From a bacterium (GTDB lineage: Bacteria; Hydrothermota; UBA3073; JACQXS01; JAQTXJ01): a stretch of 64,000 bases of DNA. Location of the stretch: contig JAQUPX010000002.1 of NCBI GenBank assembly GCA_028716385.1, positions 1 to 64,000 of the forward strand. The letters run 5' to 3'. Below are positions 27,482 through 36,838 of the stretch, in pieces. The translations under genes and the position numbers were made by a program. Numbering within the stretch: the stretch's first letter is position 1; every line of letters starts with the position of its first letter. The notes beneath the pieces are model-generated. The model ran no database searches. It was given only the letters and a program-made list of their open reading frames with translations, and was not told where the DNA came from.

Positions 27482-27843
27482 TAATATTTTTTTCTAATAT
27501 CCTGTAAATCCTGTCCGATTCTTCTTTTTCCCATTGCTCTTTTGTATTTTTTACTCGAAAGCTTTTTTTACGCCTTTGTGTGAGAATATCTGTTTTTTAT
27601 TCATTTGTTTGTTTTAACTCAAAATTTTTCTGTTTGGTGTGATTTCGTGCTTTTGTGTTTTTGTGGCAGGTTTTTTATTCATCTTTTCTCTGCGCATTTA
27701 GTTGGAGTTTGTTTCGTCAGAAACATTATAGGAAGCTCTTAGAACTTTAGTTCTTAGAGATACCTATCCTAAGGACTCCAACTTATCCAGCTCAGCTGGG
27801 CTCTGCGTCTCTGCGGTGAGAATTTCTCCTAACAAACTTTTCC
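27482..27843 (+). repeat. Intergenic repeat region with nested palindrome
   Basis: No gene in this 406-bp gap. A nested inverted repeat spans 27700-27783. Its outer arms are AGTTGGAGT and ACTCCAACT, middle arms ATAGG (27728-27732) and CCTAT (27763-27767), and inner arms CTCTTAGAAC-TTTA-GTTCTTAGAG (27736-27759, one mismatch). A CCAGC-TCA-GCTGG hairpin and CTCTGCGTCTCTGCGGTGAG repeat follow. Confidence 0.7.
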
Positions 27844-27887
27844 TTGACGAAATCGATATGTAAGTCATATATCATACTGTTTAAAAG

Positions 27888-28598
27888 ATGAAATTTCTTC
27901 CTCGAAGATGGTGGCACTGGCTCTGGATAACGCCCTTAATTATCATTGAAATAAGTGTTATCTGGGTGCTTCTTCTCCGTTTTATTCCTCCTGTTATAAC
28001 GCCACTTATGCTTATTCGCTGGACGCAAGGACACATTTCTCACAAACCTGTCGGAATTTCGGTTAAATGGAAATCAATAGAAAATATTTCCCCCTGTCTA
28101 ATACAGGCGGTAATTGCCAGTGAAGACCAGAAGTTTTTTCATCATAACGGTTTTGACTGGGAAGCCATAGATAAGGCAGTGAAAATAAACGAAAAACGTA
28201 AAGGCAGGCGGATGAAAGGCGCAAGCACTATCAGTATGCAAACGGCTCGTAATGTCTTTCTATGGCAGAAAAGAACGTGGCTCAGAAAAGGATTGGAAGC
28301 TTATTTTACCGTTCTTATTGAATCAATGTGGTCAAAGAAACGAATCCTTGAGGTTTATTTGAATGTCATTGAATGGGGACCCGGGATTTACGGGGCAGAA
28401 TCCGCATCCCGCAATTTTTTTGACTGTCACGCAAAACAATTAAACCTGTCCGAATCAGCCTTAATGGCAGCAGTTTTGCCAAACCCAATACGCTGGTGCC
28501 CTGCCAATCCAAGCCCTTATATTTTAATGAGACAGGAAAATATCCTTCGTCAAATAGACTATATGGGAGACCTTAATTTGCTGTATAACTTAAAGTAA
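27888..28598 (+). CDS. mtgA: Monofunctional peptidoglycan glycosyltransferase
   Basis: 236 aa. Polymerises lipid II into glycan strands at the periplasmic face. One N-terminal membrane helix (about 13-33) is followed by the GT51 domain. The conserved motifs are present in order: ASEDQKFFHHNGFDW with catalytic Glu79, KGASTISMQTARNVFL, KGLEAYFTVLIE and the KKRILEVYLNVIEWGPGIYG stretch. No transpeptidase domain follows, hence the monofunctional type. A TTGACG box at 27844-27849 lies upstream. Presence of mtgA indicates a peptidoglycan wall. Confidence 0.95.
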   Translation: MKFLPRRWWHWLWITPLIIIEISVIWVLLLRFIPPVITPLMLIRWTQGHISHKPVGISVKWKSIENISPCLIQAVIASEDQKFFHHNGFDWEAIDKAVKINEKRKGRRMKGASTISMQTARNVFLWQKRTWLRKGLEAYFTVLIESMWSKKRILEVYLNVIEWGPGIYGAESASRNFFDCHAKQLNLSESALMAAVLPNPIRWCPANPSPYILMRQENILRQIDYMGDLNLLYNLK

Positions 28599-28960
28599 TC
28601 TCACTTTCCCATGTCTGCCGTACTTCTCTGTTTACTGCCCCCCTTTTGTCATTCCCGCGAAAGCGGGAATCCATCTTGTCTATCTTTTCCCCTGTTTTCT
28701 CTTTGTAGAGGCGAACCTGAGTGGCGGGACGTCTCTGCGGTGCAAATTTTTATCCGTGCAAATCCGTGTCTGTTATCCGTGGCTAGAACTCTCTTTATTG
28801 TTTGTTTTTCTTTTTCTCTCAAATATGCGTTTCTCTGCGTCCAAAATTTTCTATTTTTCTGTTAATCTCGTGTAAATCTCTTAAAATCCCTGTTGAAAAA
28901 TTAATCTGTTTTTCTGTTCTCCGCTTCCCCGCATCTCCCATTCTCCTCTGGTGGAGCGGT
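28599..28960 (+). repeat. Intergenic repeats between convergent mtgA and fmt
   Basis: No gene in this 363-bp gap. It holds the 20-bp palindrome ATTCCCGCGAAAGCGGGAAT at 28651-28670, followed by ATCCGTGCAAATCCGTGTCT and TTATCCGTGGC periodic repeats at about 28750-28785. No classic terminator with a T-run was seen for either gene. Confidence 0.7.
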
Positions 28961-28961
28961 A

Positions 28962-29849
28962 TTATTTAAGTGATTCCCCAATCTCAGGTCTGTATCCGTT
29001 TATGAAATCCAAAGCCGTTTGTTCTTTCTTAGCTTGAGGTTTTAAGATTTTCAACTCTATCCCATCTTTTGCCGTACCCACAATTACTTTCCCCTTATTT
29101 TGTATAATCTTTCCGGGTTCTCCCGATAATTCGGAATACCCTGCTCTGATAATCTCTAATTCTTTGTTTCTTAGAGTAGTATAAGTAAGAGGTGTGGGGG
29201 AGAGGGCTCTGATTAAATTAAAGATTTCTTTCGCAGGTTTATTCCAGTCAATTTTACGCATTTCTTTTGTTATCTTTGGCGCTTTTGTTAGATTCTCCAT
29301 ATTTTGGGGCATAGGAGTTAAACTATCAAAATTATCAATGGTTTTCAGAAAAAGCTCTGCGCCTATTTTTGAAGTTCGTGTTTCAAGTTCACCAAAAGTT
29401 TCTTCCTCTCCGATTTCCATCTTCTCCTGTAATAATATTTTCCCGTGGTCTATTTTCTCATCCATTATAAAAGTAGTTATGCCGCTGTTTTTGTCGCCGT
29501 TTAAGATTGCCCATTGTAACGGCGCTGCTCCTCTGTATGCGGGTAATAAAGAAGGATGCAGGTTTATGGAAGCAAATTTAGGAATTTTAAGGAACTCTCC
29601 CGATAGAATATGCCCATAAGCGGCTAAACAAAAGAATTCTGCTTCCATATCTTTCAATGTGCTTATGAATTCGGGTGTATTTGGCGTAACGGGGTCAAAA
29701 ACCTTTATCCCTAATTTATAAGCAAGCGTCTTTACCGGTGATGGCTGTGAAGATGCAACAACCGCAAGCAGGTTGTGATTATTGTGTAGTATTTCTATTG
29801 AAGGACAGGCAAAAGAAGAAGTCCCCAAAAATATTATTTTCCGTTTCAT
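28962..29849 (-). CDS. fmt: Methionyl-tRNA formyltransferase
   Basis: 295 aa with the start placed at 29849 (MKRKIIFLGTSSFACPS). Thirteen upstream codons from a TTG at 29888 are open, but that TTG belongs to a TTGACT -35 box. Formylates initiator Met-tRNA using 10-formyl-THF. The catalytic region SINLHPSLLPAYRGAAPLQW carries the Asn-His pair, and the LIRALSPTP and GYRPE C-terminal segments are typical. No def gene is adjacent. The gene is isolated, converging with mtgA. Confidence 0.95.
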   Translation of the reverse strand: MKRKIIFLGTSSFACPSIEILHNNHNLLAVVASSQPSPVKTLAYKLGIKVFDPVTPNTPEFISTLKDMEAEFFCLAAYGHILSGEFLKIPKFASINLHPSLLPAYRGAAPLQWAILNGDKNSGITTFIMDEKIDHGKILLQEKMEIGEEETFGELETRTSKIGAELFLKTIDNFDSLTPMPQNMENLTKAPKITKEMRKIDWNKPAKEIFNLIRALSPTPLTYTTLRNKELEIIRAGYSELSGEPGKIIQNKGKVIVGTAKDGIELKILKPQAKKEQTALDFINGYRPEIGESLK

Positions 29850-29888
29850 ATTATCTTTTACGAATATTATAATTTTTATCAAAGTCAA

Positions 29889-30460
29889 GCCTTTTTCTTT
29901 TTGAAGTGTCCCTATTTTTTAATTATGGAGTGCCTGCCTGACAATATCTGTCCGTATATGTTTGGGTAGATGAGAGCCCTCGCTCTCATCTCTCTGTTCT
30001 TCCCTGCCTGTCATAGCCCTCGCTGTTCGTCATTCCCGCGAAAGCGGGAATCCATTGTTTTTGTTGCTTTTTGATACACAGTCGATTGCGGCGGGGGTAA
30101 TTCATTATTATTAAAGGAAATCTATTCTCTTGTATTGTAGGGGCGACAGAGAGTTTATCCCACCTTGGCGGGGATCGGGTCGCCCCTACAGATTGGAATT
30201 TTATTGGTAGAGACAGATTATAATCTGTCTCTACCTTGAAACCTCATCTACCCAGTAATGTGATTTATGTCTTCTCAATGTTGAAATAAAATCTGCGGGT
30301 ATCTTCTTTGTCTCTATTATCCATCTGTGTCTAAGGATAAAGTGTTTTTGCGATATATCTTTAATTCCTGAACTAAAAGTCAAAAGTAAGGCATTTAATA
30401 ATTATGGGAAAAAGGATTTTAAAAATCTTGGTAATCTGCGAAATCTGCGTCCTACGGAAA
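29889..30460 (+). repeat. Dense palindrome island between fmt and the flavodoxin-like gene
   Basis: About 570 bp without a gene but with at least four strong palindromes. 29969-29990 is GATGAGAGC-CCTC-GCTCTCATC. 30032-30051 is ATTCCCGC-GAAA-GCGGGAAT. A perfect 12-bp inverted repeat TGTAGGGGCGAC (30136-30147) / GTCGCCCCTACA (30179-30190) encloses ATCCCACCTTGGCGGGGAT. 30206-30235 is a perfect 30-bp palindrome with arms GGTAGAGACAGATTA and TAATCTGTCTCTACC. Confidence 0.85.
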
Positions 30461-30464
30461 AATA

Positions 30465-30493
30465 TTGACAAAATGTCTTTATTATTGATAAAT
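30465..30493 (+). promoter_or_regulatory. Promoter TTGACA-17-ATAAAT
   Basis: TTGACA (30465-30470) with an ATAAAT hexamer (30488-30493) at 17 bp. The downstream gene has a leader with AGGGGAG before the ATG. Confidence 0.5.
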
Positions 30494-30539
30494 AGCATAT
30501 TACCAAAAATATATTAATTTTAATATAGGGGAGAACAAA

Positions 30540-31199
30540 ATGAAAATTGTAGCAATAAACGGCAGTCCACGAGGAAAAAATAGTAATAGCAATGTAATGG
30601 TTAGCGCATTTCTAACGGGTGCGCAAGAAGCCGGTGCGGAAACTGTAAATATATTTCTTGCAGAAAAAGACATCAAGTACTGCAGAGGTTGTTACTCCTG
30701 TTGGATAAAAACTCCCGGGAAGTGTTCAATAGATGATGATATGCTCGGAGTTTTATCTATGTTAGCGGGAGCAAATGTGATTGTTTTGGCTACGCCGGTT
30801 TATTTCAATAATATTTCAGGGACGTTGAAAGTTTTTATGGATAGATTGGCTGTAACCGGGAATCCTCTTTCCAAAAAAGATGCTAAAAAAGAAAATAATG
30901 CCCCCTCCGCACCGCAAGCAACTACTAAACTTATGATAATGTCTAACTGTGGTTCCTCCAACAAATCTCAGTTTGAAGTAGTATCAAACTGGATTAAAAA
31001 AGTAACGTCTTTAATGCGAACGGATTTGATTGGGGAGATTTATGCAGCGCAGGGGAAGAATCTAAGTTCATCGTCGGAAGAACTCCGTCCTGCAGTAAAT
31101 AAGTATTTGCAGGTATTAGAAAATGCCGGTAAAGAAGTTGCCGTTGACCTGAAATTGTCTAAAGAAACCGAAAAATTATTAGAACAGGGTTTTATTTAA
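30540..31199 (+). CDS. NAD(P)H-dependent FMN reductase / iron-sulfur flavoprotein-like
   Basis: 219 aa. Flavodoxin fold with the FMN phosphate loop INGSPRGKNSNS (about 6-17) and the LATPVYFNNISGTLKVFMDR segment that lines the flavin. Cys48, Cys51, Cys54 and Cys62 in KYCRGCYSCWIKTPGKCSIDDD are the spacing seen in many members of this family, in some of which they hold an Fe-S cluster. A small redox enzyme, substrate unknown. AGGGGAG 6 bases upstream defines the start. It converges with the following membrane protease gene. Confidence 0.85.
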   Translation: MKIVAINGSPRGKNSNSNVMVSAFLTGAQEAGAETVNIFLAEKDIKYCRGCYSCWIKTPGKCSIDDDMLGVLSMLAGANVIVLATPVYFNNISGTLKVFMDRLAVTGNPLSKKDAKKENNAPSAPQATTKLMIMSNCGSSNKSQFEVVSNWIKKVTSLMRTDLIGEIYAAQGKNLSSSSEELRPAVNKYLQVLENAGKEVAVDLKLSKETEKLLEQGFI

Positions 31200-31221
31200 G
31201 AAAAACTGCTTAATATTTGTT

Positions 31222-34200
31222 TTAGGTTACAATTTGTGATTTTTTTATCTGTCTTCTGCTTCCAATATAGACCCAAATCAACGGCAATATTGCTACTACA
31301 AATAATATTACCGAATCAATTTTATATAAGGATTTAGTATAAAAAAGATAAGCGCTGTGTCCGAAAATTGATACCCAGAAATATAACGGGTATGCAAGCA
31401 GATTGTCTCTCAAAATCCATTTTACCAGTATAATCATTGACCCTATGCTTAACAATAACGATAACAGACTAAATGCGTTTTCTCCTATTGTTTTGCCATC
31501 GGTAAAACTGAATAACCCTAAAATAATTATAAGAACTAAATAAACAGGTTTCTTGTTGTAGTATTTAAGTAAATGTATTCCTACTGCCAGCGCAGTCAAA
31601 ATAAAGAGGACTAATATAAAATTTGATGATATGGTAGACAAAAAAGGCAAATTAGTATCCATATGTCCCGGTAATTTAAGTTCGGGAACATTGCTGAATT
31701 GCGGAAACCTATAAGTTAAGAAATTTTCTATATTCGCAATCCCGAGAGTAAGACATAACCCAATAATGCTAAATACGATTGCATCTTTCCCGAATAATGA
31801 CAGATTTTTAGCGCGGAATCCCTCAAAAATATTTGGATATAATGCCATTATAACACCTGTGCATAGCGCTGAAAAGAAGAATATCCCTAATATTGTCATA
31901 AAGATACCGATTATTATAGTTATATTAAATATGTTTAATCCGATAGAAGTTATGTAGTTCTGGTATATCAAGGGGAGGTTATTCACCTTGTTTAATATTT
32001 GTATCCCCGCAAATATTGCCCCAACAGTAAACGGTATTTTCCACTGTATTTGTTTGATTTCGCTTCGTAATGACCACAATGCTAATCCTAATAATAAAAT
32101 GCAAAGCAATACCGCTATTGATTTTCGGGCAATATCAAACCCCGTGTTCTTTTCTCTTTCTCTTTGCCAGTCTTCAGGTATTTTCATAAACTGTTCGTAG
32201 TCCGCAACTTCATTCCCCTGAATTGTTACTTTCTGTCTGAGTTTTGCTTTATCCAATCCTTTTTTTGCTTCCCATATAATATTATAATCAAGGCGTGCTT
32301 TCCGTTTTTCCGGGCTTGTTTCCTTTAGTTCATAGTCATCAAGATTTATTCCCTGTCCTTTCAAAAAGCTAGTTCCCATGATTAATGCAGAATCTTTACT
32401 TATTTCCGCTCCACTGTCTGCTTCTGCTATTGTATGCTCAAAACTATAGACTTGCCCTTCAATGGATACGTATACATTGTATTCCTCTTCTTTTAGTATA
32501 TTGAAATACCTTGTGCAAAATACGGCAGGTTTTATTGTTTTTCCGTATATGTTATTTAATCCTTTTATCCCCTGTCTTTCAAGAATGTATTTTGCCGCAG
32601 AATTGTCTATATCGGATTCCGCAAAAGTAACTGTTTTATACTTGCCCGGGTCAACTCCTTTGGATTTGAGAAATTCATCCGCTTTTACCCTGCTCTCTTT
32701 TTTTGAAATCTTATAACTTACGAAACTGCCGAACTTCTCCGTTTTAATCAATAAACTGCATAAAAATACGATTGCTATGATAATCCCTATCTTAAATGAC
32801 TTTCCCCCTGATGAACTATAATTAAAACTAATTTCTTCTGTCTTAACTTTTCCTATGGATTCGACCTTTGATACACCTTCTTTTTCATTAGTCAGGTTAT
32901 CCGTCGTCTTAAATCCTTTATTCTTGATATAACAAACGATACATACAATTAAAGGAATAAGCATTACTCCTGCCGATAGTAGCCCTGATACGATAAAATA
33001 TGAATTATGGGAGCGCAATAATAGAAATGCGGTATAAAAAGCATCTATCGTATAGTGCCATACAAGAACGGCAAGAATATCAAATTTTATCAAGAGAATA
33101 CCTACAAGAATGCCCGCTAACCCGACTTCCAATCCCCTTATATAAAAAGGTTGCTGAGGGTAAGCCGAATGTGCAAATCCCCATATAAATGCGGGAATAA
33201 TAATGGCAAGCCAGTTTGACTTGAATATCTTCTTGCATAAAACAATCGCAAATACCCTGAACATAAATTCTTCAAATACTGCCGGTTCAAACCCACCGAT
33301 TAAAGAGAACAGCCACGGTGCTTTTGTATTCAACATATCGGAATATGGAATTTCCGCAGGTGACCATGCGCCAAATTTCTGTGCAAATACATAGAATATA
33401 ACCTGGTATCCTATGAAAAAGAAAGCCATCGTGAGACCAACAATTATACTGATAAAAAATTGTTTGCTCTGGATGTTTTGCCACTTAAAAAGATTACTAA
33501 AAGAAATTTTGGATTTGTAAGTTTCCCTGTAAACAGTTTCACTGCTTGCGGTTAAAAAAGAAATAAAAGCAGCAATGGCGAATGCGCCTAATAATGCAAA
33601 TAATAAATTTCTGCCTATAAAAGCCCCGTAAGATGAAGTCGTATCATAAGAGAATAAACTGAGAGGCATCCCGTTAATAGATGAAAGAAAAGATAAAACA
33701 GCGGCAATTGTCCCAAAACTTACTGCAAATGTCCATTTGATGTTCTTATTCCTGATATTTGTTATAAATCCAAAGAACATTGCAATGCCAATTAATACAA
33801 AGAGAACCGAATCAACGGCACTGGCAGTGTTGTTTAAAGAACGGAGTTTCGTATAATCCCTTGTCCATTTTTCGGGAATTTTCAGGAACTCACGGTAACT
33901 TCCGATTTCTTCCCCCTGAACGGTTACTTCTATCCTGTATTCCGCATCTTTTATTTCAAAAGTCTTCCACGTAAAAGTCCAGTCCAGCCTGTTGGGACGT
34001 TTCTCCGATTCGGAAGTTAAAAAGTTTAATTTGGCAGTATCTAAACCTAACTGTTCTTTTATATAAGTTTCGGCTATTTTTCGGGCATCCTGTTCGGTTA
34101 ATTCTTTGGCGCTGTCTTCTTCTTTTATTAAATGCTCAAACCCGACTATTTCACCCGTTGAAGTTACATCTAAGGTGAATTCCTCTTTTTGAAGCGGTTT

Positions 34201-34524
34201 GAAGTATCTTGTTTTCCATCTCCATAGTCTTACTTTAGACCCCATTACTTTGTTTGCCTGTTCTAACCCTAATTCTCTTTCGAGAAAAGTCTTGGAGTCG
34301 TTGTCGTAGTCAAAAATGGTGCTTTGTGTGAAGTCGTCTATTTTTACACCCTGTTTCGAGAGAAAGTCGTTTGCAATCTTGTGGGCATCGTTATTGGTTA
34401 TTTTTAAGTCAATAGAAGCTTCAGGAAAAGCTTTATGAAAGTATTTGGCAGTTACTATGCCAAATACTAAAGCAATGGCAATACAAACGCCTATAAGTGT
34501 ATAATCTCTTTTATTAAGTTTCAT
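31222..34524 (-). CDS. Internally duplicated membrane protein with one CPBP (Abi) metalloprotease core
   Basis: 1100 aa when started at ATG 34524; the open TTG at 34560 is the -35 box. Each half has one membrane helix, a 190-residue extracytoplasmic part of two PepSY-like modules, and a multi-helix membrane domain. The extracytoplasmic parts match closely: KIANDFLSKQGVKIDDF with RVKADEFLKSKGVDPGKY, and SYREFLKIPEKWTRDY with DYEQFMKIPEDWQRER. Only the first membrane domain has the CPBP motifs: FEEFMFR (Glu418, Glu419, Arg423), FIWGFAHS (His452) and WHYTID (His490). The second has lost them. Predicted intramembrane protease, target unknown. Confidence 0.85.
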   Translation of the reverse strand: MKLNKRDYTLIGVCIAIALVFGIVTAKYFHKAFPEASIDLKITNNDAHKIANDFLSKQGVKIDDFTQSTIFDYDNDSKTFLERELGLEQANKVMGSKVRLWRWKTRYFKPLQKEEFTLDVTSTGEIVGFEHLIKEEDSAKELTEQDARKIAETYIKEQLGLDTAKLNFLTSESEKRPNRLDWTFTWKTFEIKDAEYRIEVTVQGEEIGSYREFLKIPEKWTRDYTKLRSLNNTASAVDSVLFVLIGIAMFFGFITNIRNKNIKWTFAVSFGTIAAVLSFLSSINGMPLSLFSYDTTSSYGAFIGRNLLFALLGAFAIAAFISFLTASSETVYRETYKSKISFSNLFKWQNIQSKQFFISIIVGLTMAFFFIGYQVIFYVFAQKFGAWSPAEIPYSDMLNTKAPWLFSLIGGFEPAVFEEFMFRVFAIVLCKKIFKSNWLAIIIPAFIWGFAHSAYPQQPFYIRGLEVGLAGILVGILLIKFDILAVLVWHYTIDAFYTAFLLLRSHNSYFIVSGLLSAGVMLIPLIVCIVCYIKNKGFKTTDNLTNEKEGVSKVESIGKVKTEEISFNYSSSGGKSFKIGIIIAIVFLCSLLIKTEKFGSFVSYKISKKESRVKADEFLKSKGVDPGKYKTVTFAESDIDNSAAKYILERQGIKGLNNIYGKTIKPAVFCTRYFNILKEEEYNVYVSIEGQVYSFEHTIAEADSGAEISKDSALIMGTSFLKGQGINLDDYELKETSPEKRKARLDYNIIWEAKKGLDKAKLRQKVTIQGNEVADYEQFMKIPEDWQREREKNTGFDIARKSIAVLLCILLLGLALWSLRSEIKQIQWKIPFTVGAIFAGIQILNKVNNLPLIYQNYITSIGLNIFNITIIIGIFMTILGIFFFSALCTGVIMALYPNIFEGFRAKNLSLFGKDAIVFSIIGLCLTLGIANIENFLTYRFPQFSNVPELKLPGHMDTNLPFLSTISSNFILVLFILTALAVGIHLLKYYNKKPVYLVLIIILGLFSFTDGKTIGENAFSLLSLLLSIGSMIILVKWILRDNLLAYPLYFWVSIFGHSAYLFYTKSLYKIDSVILFVVAILPLIWVYIGSRRQIKKSQIVT

Positions 34525-34532
34525 AACTAATA

Positions 34533-34560
34533 TATATATTCCTGTTTTTCTTCCCGTCAA
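34533..34560 (-). promoter_or_regulatory. Promoter TTGACG-16-TATATA of the CPBP gene
   Basis: On the minus strand TTGACG is at 34560-34555 and TATATA at 34538-34533. The ATG at 34524 is 8 bases further, with no ribosome site. Confidence 0.6.
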
Positions 34561-34748
34561 GTCTTTTTGTATTTTCCCGCCATTTCCGAGTAATGTAGTT
34601 CTCTCTCTACGTTGGGTAGGTCAGACACTTGTCCGCCGGTCTTTTTGGAGGATTCCTGTCTGACGATTTATTTTTATAACAACTCAAGATTAAGATAATT
34701 TTAGATAGGGGGGTATAAAAAACAAAGAATTAGTATTAAAGAGAAAGA

Positions 34749-36779
34749 TTATTTCTTTCTCAGTGCAATCCATTCCTGAGACAATTTAGTCTTAGTTTCT
34801 ATACATTTCTTGTATTCAGGATACTGCGATTGTGCCGCTTCAGACGAGGATAACCAATATTTATCCGAGAATATTATCTTGTTACTTTTGGTAGTAAACT
34901 TTGCTTCATAGTTTGCTACTCCTGAATAGGAATAATTTTGTGGAAGATAATATATAGAATATGTAGAAGGGTATTCTATTTCTATTTGAGTAGCTTCTAA
35001 AATCCTTCGCCCAAACGATATATCGCTTTCACGAGTATTTTTTCCTACTTCTGCTGCGGAATATACAATGCCCGGTAGTTTAAATATCAGATTATTACCT
35101 GCATTTAATGCATATTCCGAAAATTTGTAATTTAGTTCATAAGATACAGGTTCAGATATGTTTTCCAAATCAGAAGTTTTATAATTTATAAGCTCTGCCC
35201 CTTGATATATTCTGGTTATTCTTGCTTCTAACGCTTTCTTTAATTCATCCGGTTTTAATGATTTGTATCCCCTGAAGTTTTGTGCCGAGTTTCCGAATAG
35301 TTTTACTATCTCTTTTACTGTCATATTCCCGTTGGATTCAAGTTTGATGCTCATATTCTTTTGTGTGGCTTCTTCTTCCGGTTTTAAAGAAGGTATTTCT
35401 ACTATTTCAGCTTTGTTACTTCCTATTAAAAGACCTGTCCTGTTTTGGTATTCGTTAGGTAATTCCCCGAATGCTACTATTTCGTTGTATGGTAAAAGCC
35501 ATTGATTATTTAAACATACAATAAATTCAGGGAATTGTCCGATTGAATGAATGGATGACTTCCTTTTTCCACTACTAAGTTCTGAAATTAAAACAAGTTG
35601 TGTGTTTTCAAAACCTGCTTTTTTCAGCATCGTATAAAACAGGAATACTCTATCCGGGAGGCTTCCTGCTTTGTATTTGAATATACTGTCCGGTGAATTC
35701 GGGAGCCATGAATATTGATTAAGTGCCGTTATAGGAATAGCTTTTATTTGTTTTGCTATGAAGTTATAAATATTTTGCGGAGTTTTAAGTTCCAATGCCT
35801 TGTCCGTTAATTCTTTACTGCATACAAATTTTTCAGATAATAAGTTATAATACTGGTTGCTAATTTGACTCCAATCGCCTTTTAGTGCCACCATTACTCT
35901 TGGTGACATATCCGGTAATGCAGGTAACAAATATTCAGCCTTGATTTCTTCTGTTTTGCGGATACTAAAACGATAGATGTTGTTGTTTTTATCCGTAGTT
36001 GTATCCGTAGATATTCCTTTATCACAATATATTTCAAGAGATATGTTTTTAGGGCATACTATTTCTACTTCTTTGTATTCTATTGGCTCATAAGACCTAA
36101 AATATTCTTCTATAAGCAATGGGTGGATAAGCGAAACTTTTGGAAAGGTGTATTCGTAACTGACTTCTATCATACCGCCTACTTTTGCTTCGGGTAGCGC
36201 CATTCTTATCTGGTGCAGGTTATCATACATAGGAAATGGTGAATATATGGATTCGTCTTTTTTGGCGTTTTGTTTAAGCCATTCTATTCTGCCATCAGGT
36301 TGAATTGTTCTTGCAGTTTTAATGTCTAATTTGTCAGAGTTTTTAAGATATCCGAAGGTTTTAGTTGCTATCCATCTTCCACCCGGTTGTAAGACTTTTT
36401 CAATCTTTCTGTGGCTTTCAGTCCATGAAGAATCTTTATTTATCAGGAAACGAATCTTTTCGTATAAAGTTATATTAAGCGCATTAGGATATGTTTTCGA
36501 ATCTGCGCCTTTTTTCCATAATGAATCTATAAATCTATCTTTTAGGTCTGTAACTTTATAAGCTGAATGCAATTCTTCAAATTCAATTCTTACGATTGAC
36601 TCTACTGAAAATTTCTCTATTGTTTTATTTGTTTTGAACCATATTGTATCCTGTTTAATTTGCTGAAGTTCTCCTTCATACTCATCACCTTTCAGAAGAT
36701 AGACAATATCTGCACTTACAGGATTTGTAAGCAGAAAACTAAAAATTATGCCAAGACAAAATAGTATTTTATTTTTCAT
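34749..36779 (-). CDS. DUF3857 protein with degenerate transglutaminase-like domain
   Basis: 676 aa from ATG 36779, chosen because AAGGAG lies 6 bases upstream; a longer frame to 36809 has none. Signal peptide about 1-24 (NPVSA). DUF3857 covers about 70-320 (RTIQPDGRIEWL, VGGMIEVSYEYTFP), then a transglutaminase-like region (about 330-440) and a C-terminal beta domain. In the region aligned with its neighbour's active site, GYGDCTDKA is replaced by GSLPDR, the His position is Pro in GQFPEFIV, and the Asp in WLDP is Leu in WLLP. It therefore looks enzymatically dead. Downstream of, and probably cotranscribed with, the active paralogue (59 bp gap). Periplasmic or surface; role unknown. Confidence 0.85.
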   Translation of the reverse strand: MKNKILFCLGIIFSFLLTNPVSADIVYLLKGDEYEGELQQIKQDTIWFKTNKTIEKFSVESIVRIEFEELHSAYKVTDLKDRFIDSLWKKGADSKTYPNALNITLYEKIRFLINKDSSWTESHRKIEKVLQPGGRWIATKTFGYLKNSDKLDIKTARTIQPDGRIEWLKQNAKKDESIYSPFPMYDNLHQIRMALPEAKVGGMIEVSYEYTFPKVSLIHPLLIEEYFRSYEPIEYKEVEIVCPKNISLEIYCDKGISTDTTTDKNNNIYRFSIRKTEEIKAEYLLPALPDMSPRVMVALKGDWSQISNQYYNLLSEKFVCSKELTDKALELKTPQNIYNFIAKQIKAIPITALNQYSWLPNSPDSIFKYKAGSLPDRVFLFYTMLKKAGFENTQLVLISELSSGKRKSSIHSIGQFPEFIVCLNNQWLLPYNEIVAFGELPNEYQNRTGLLIGSNKAEIVEIPSLKPEEEATQKNMSIKLESNGNMTVKEIVKLFGNSAQNFRGYKSLKPDELKKALEARITRIYQGAELINYKTSDLENISEPVSYELNYKFSEYALNAGNNLIFKLPGIVYSAAEVGKNTRESDISFGRRILEATQIEIEYPSTYSIYYLPQNYSYSGVANYEAKFTTKSNKIIFSDKYWLSSSEAAQSQYPEYKKCIETKTKLSQEWIALRKK

Positions 36780-36838
36780 TATGCTCCTTGCTTCGCTCGG
36801 GGATAACATGCCCTAAATAGCTTAAGGGCTTGTAACCT

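Noticed and set aside
28611-28865. 84-aa open frame reading CHSRESGNPS
   Set aside because: Translation of the same palindrome family and of the ATCCGTG repeat.
29194-29619. 141-aa plus-strand frame
   Set aside because: Antisense shadow of fmt.
29850-29888. TTG start giving fmt 13 extra residues
   Set aside because: The TTG is part of a TTGACT -35 box, and Fmt proteins start at the MKRKIIFLG strand.
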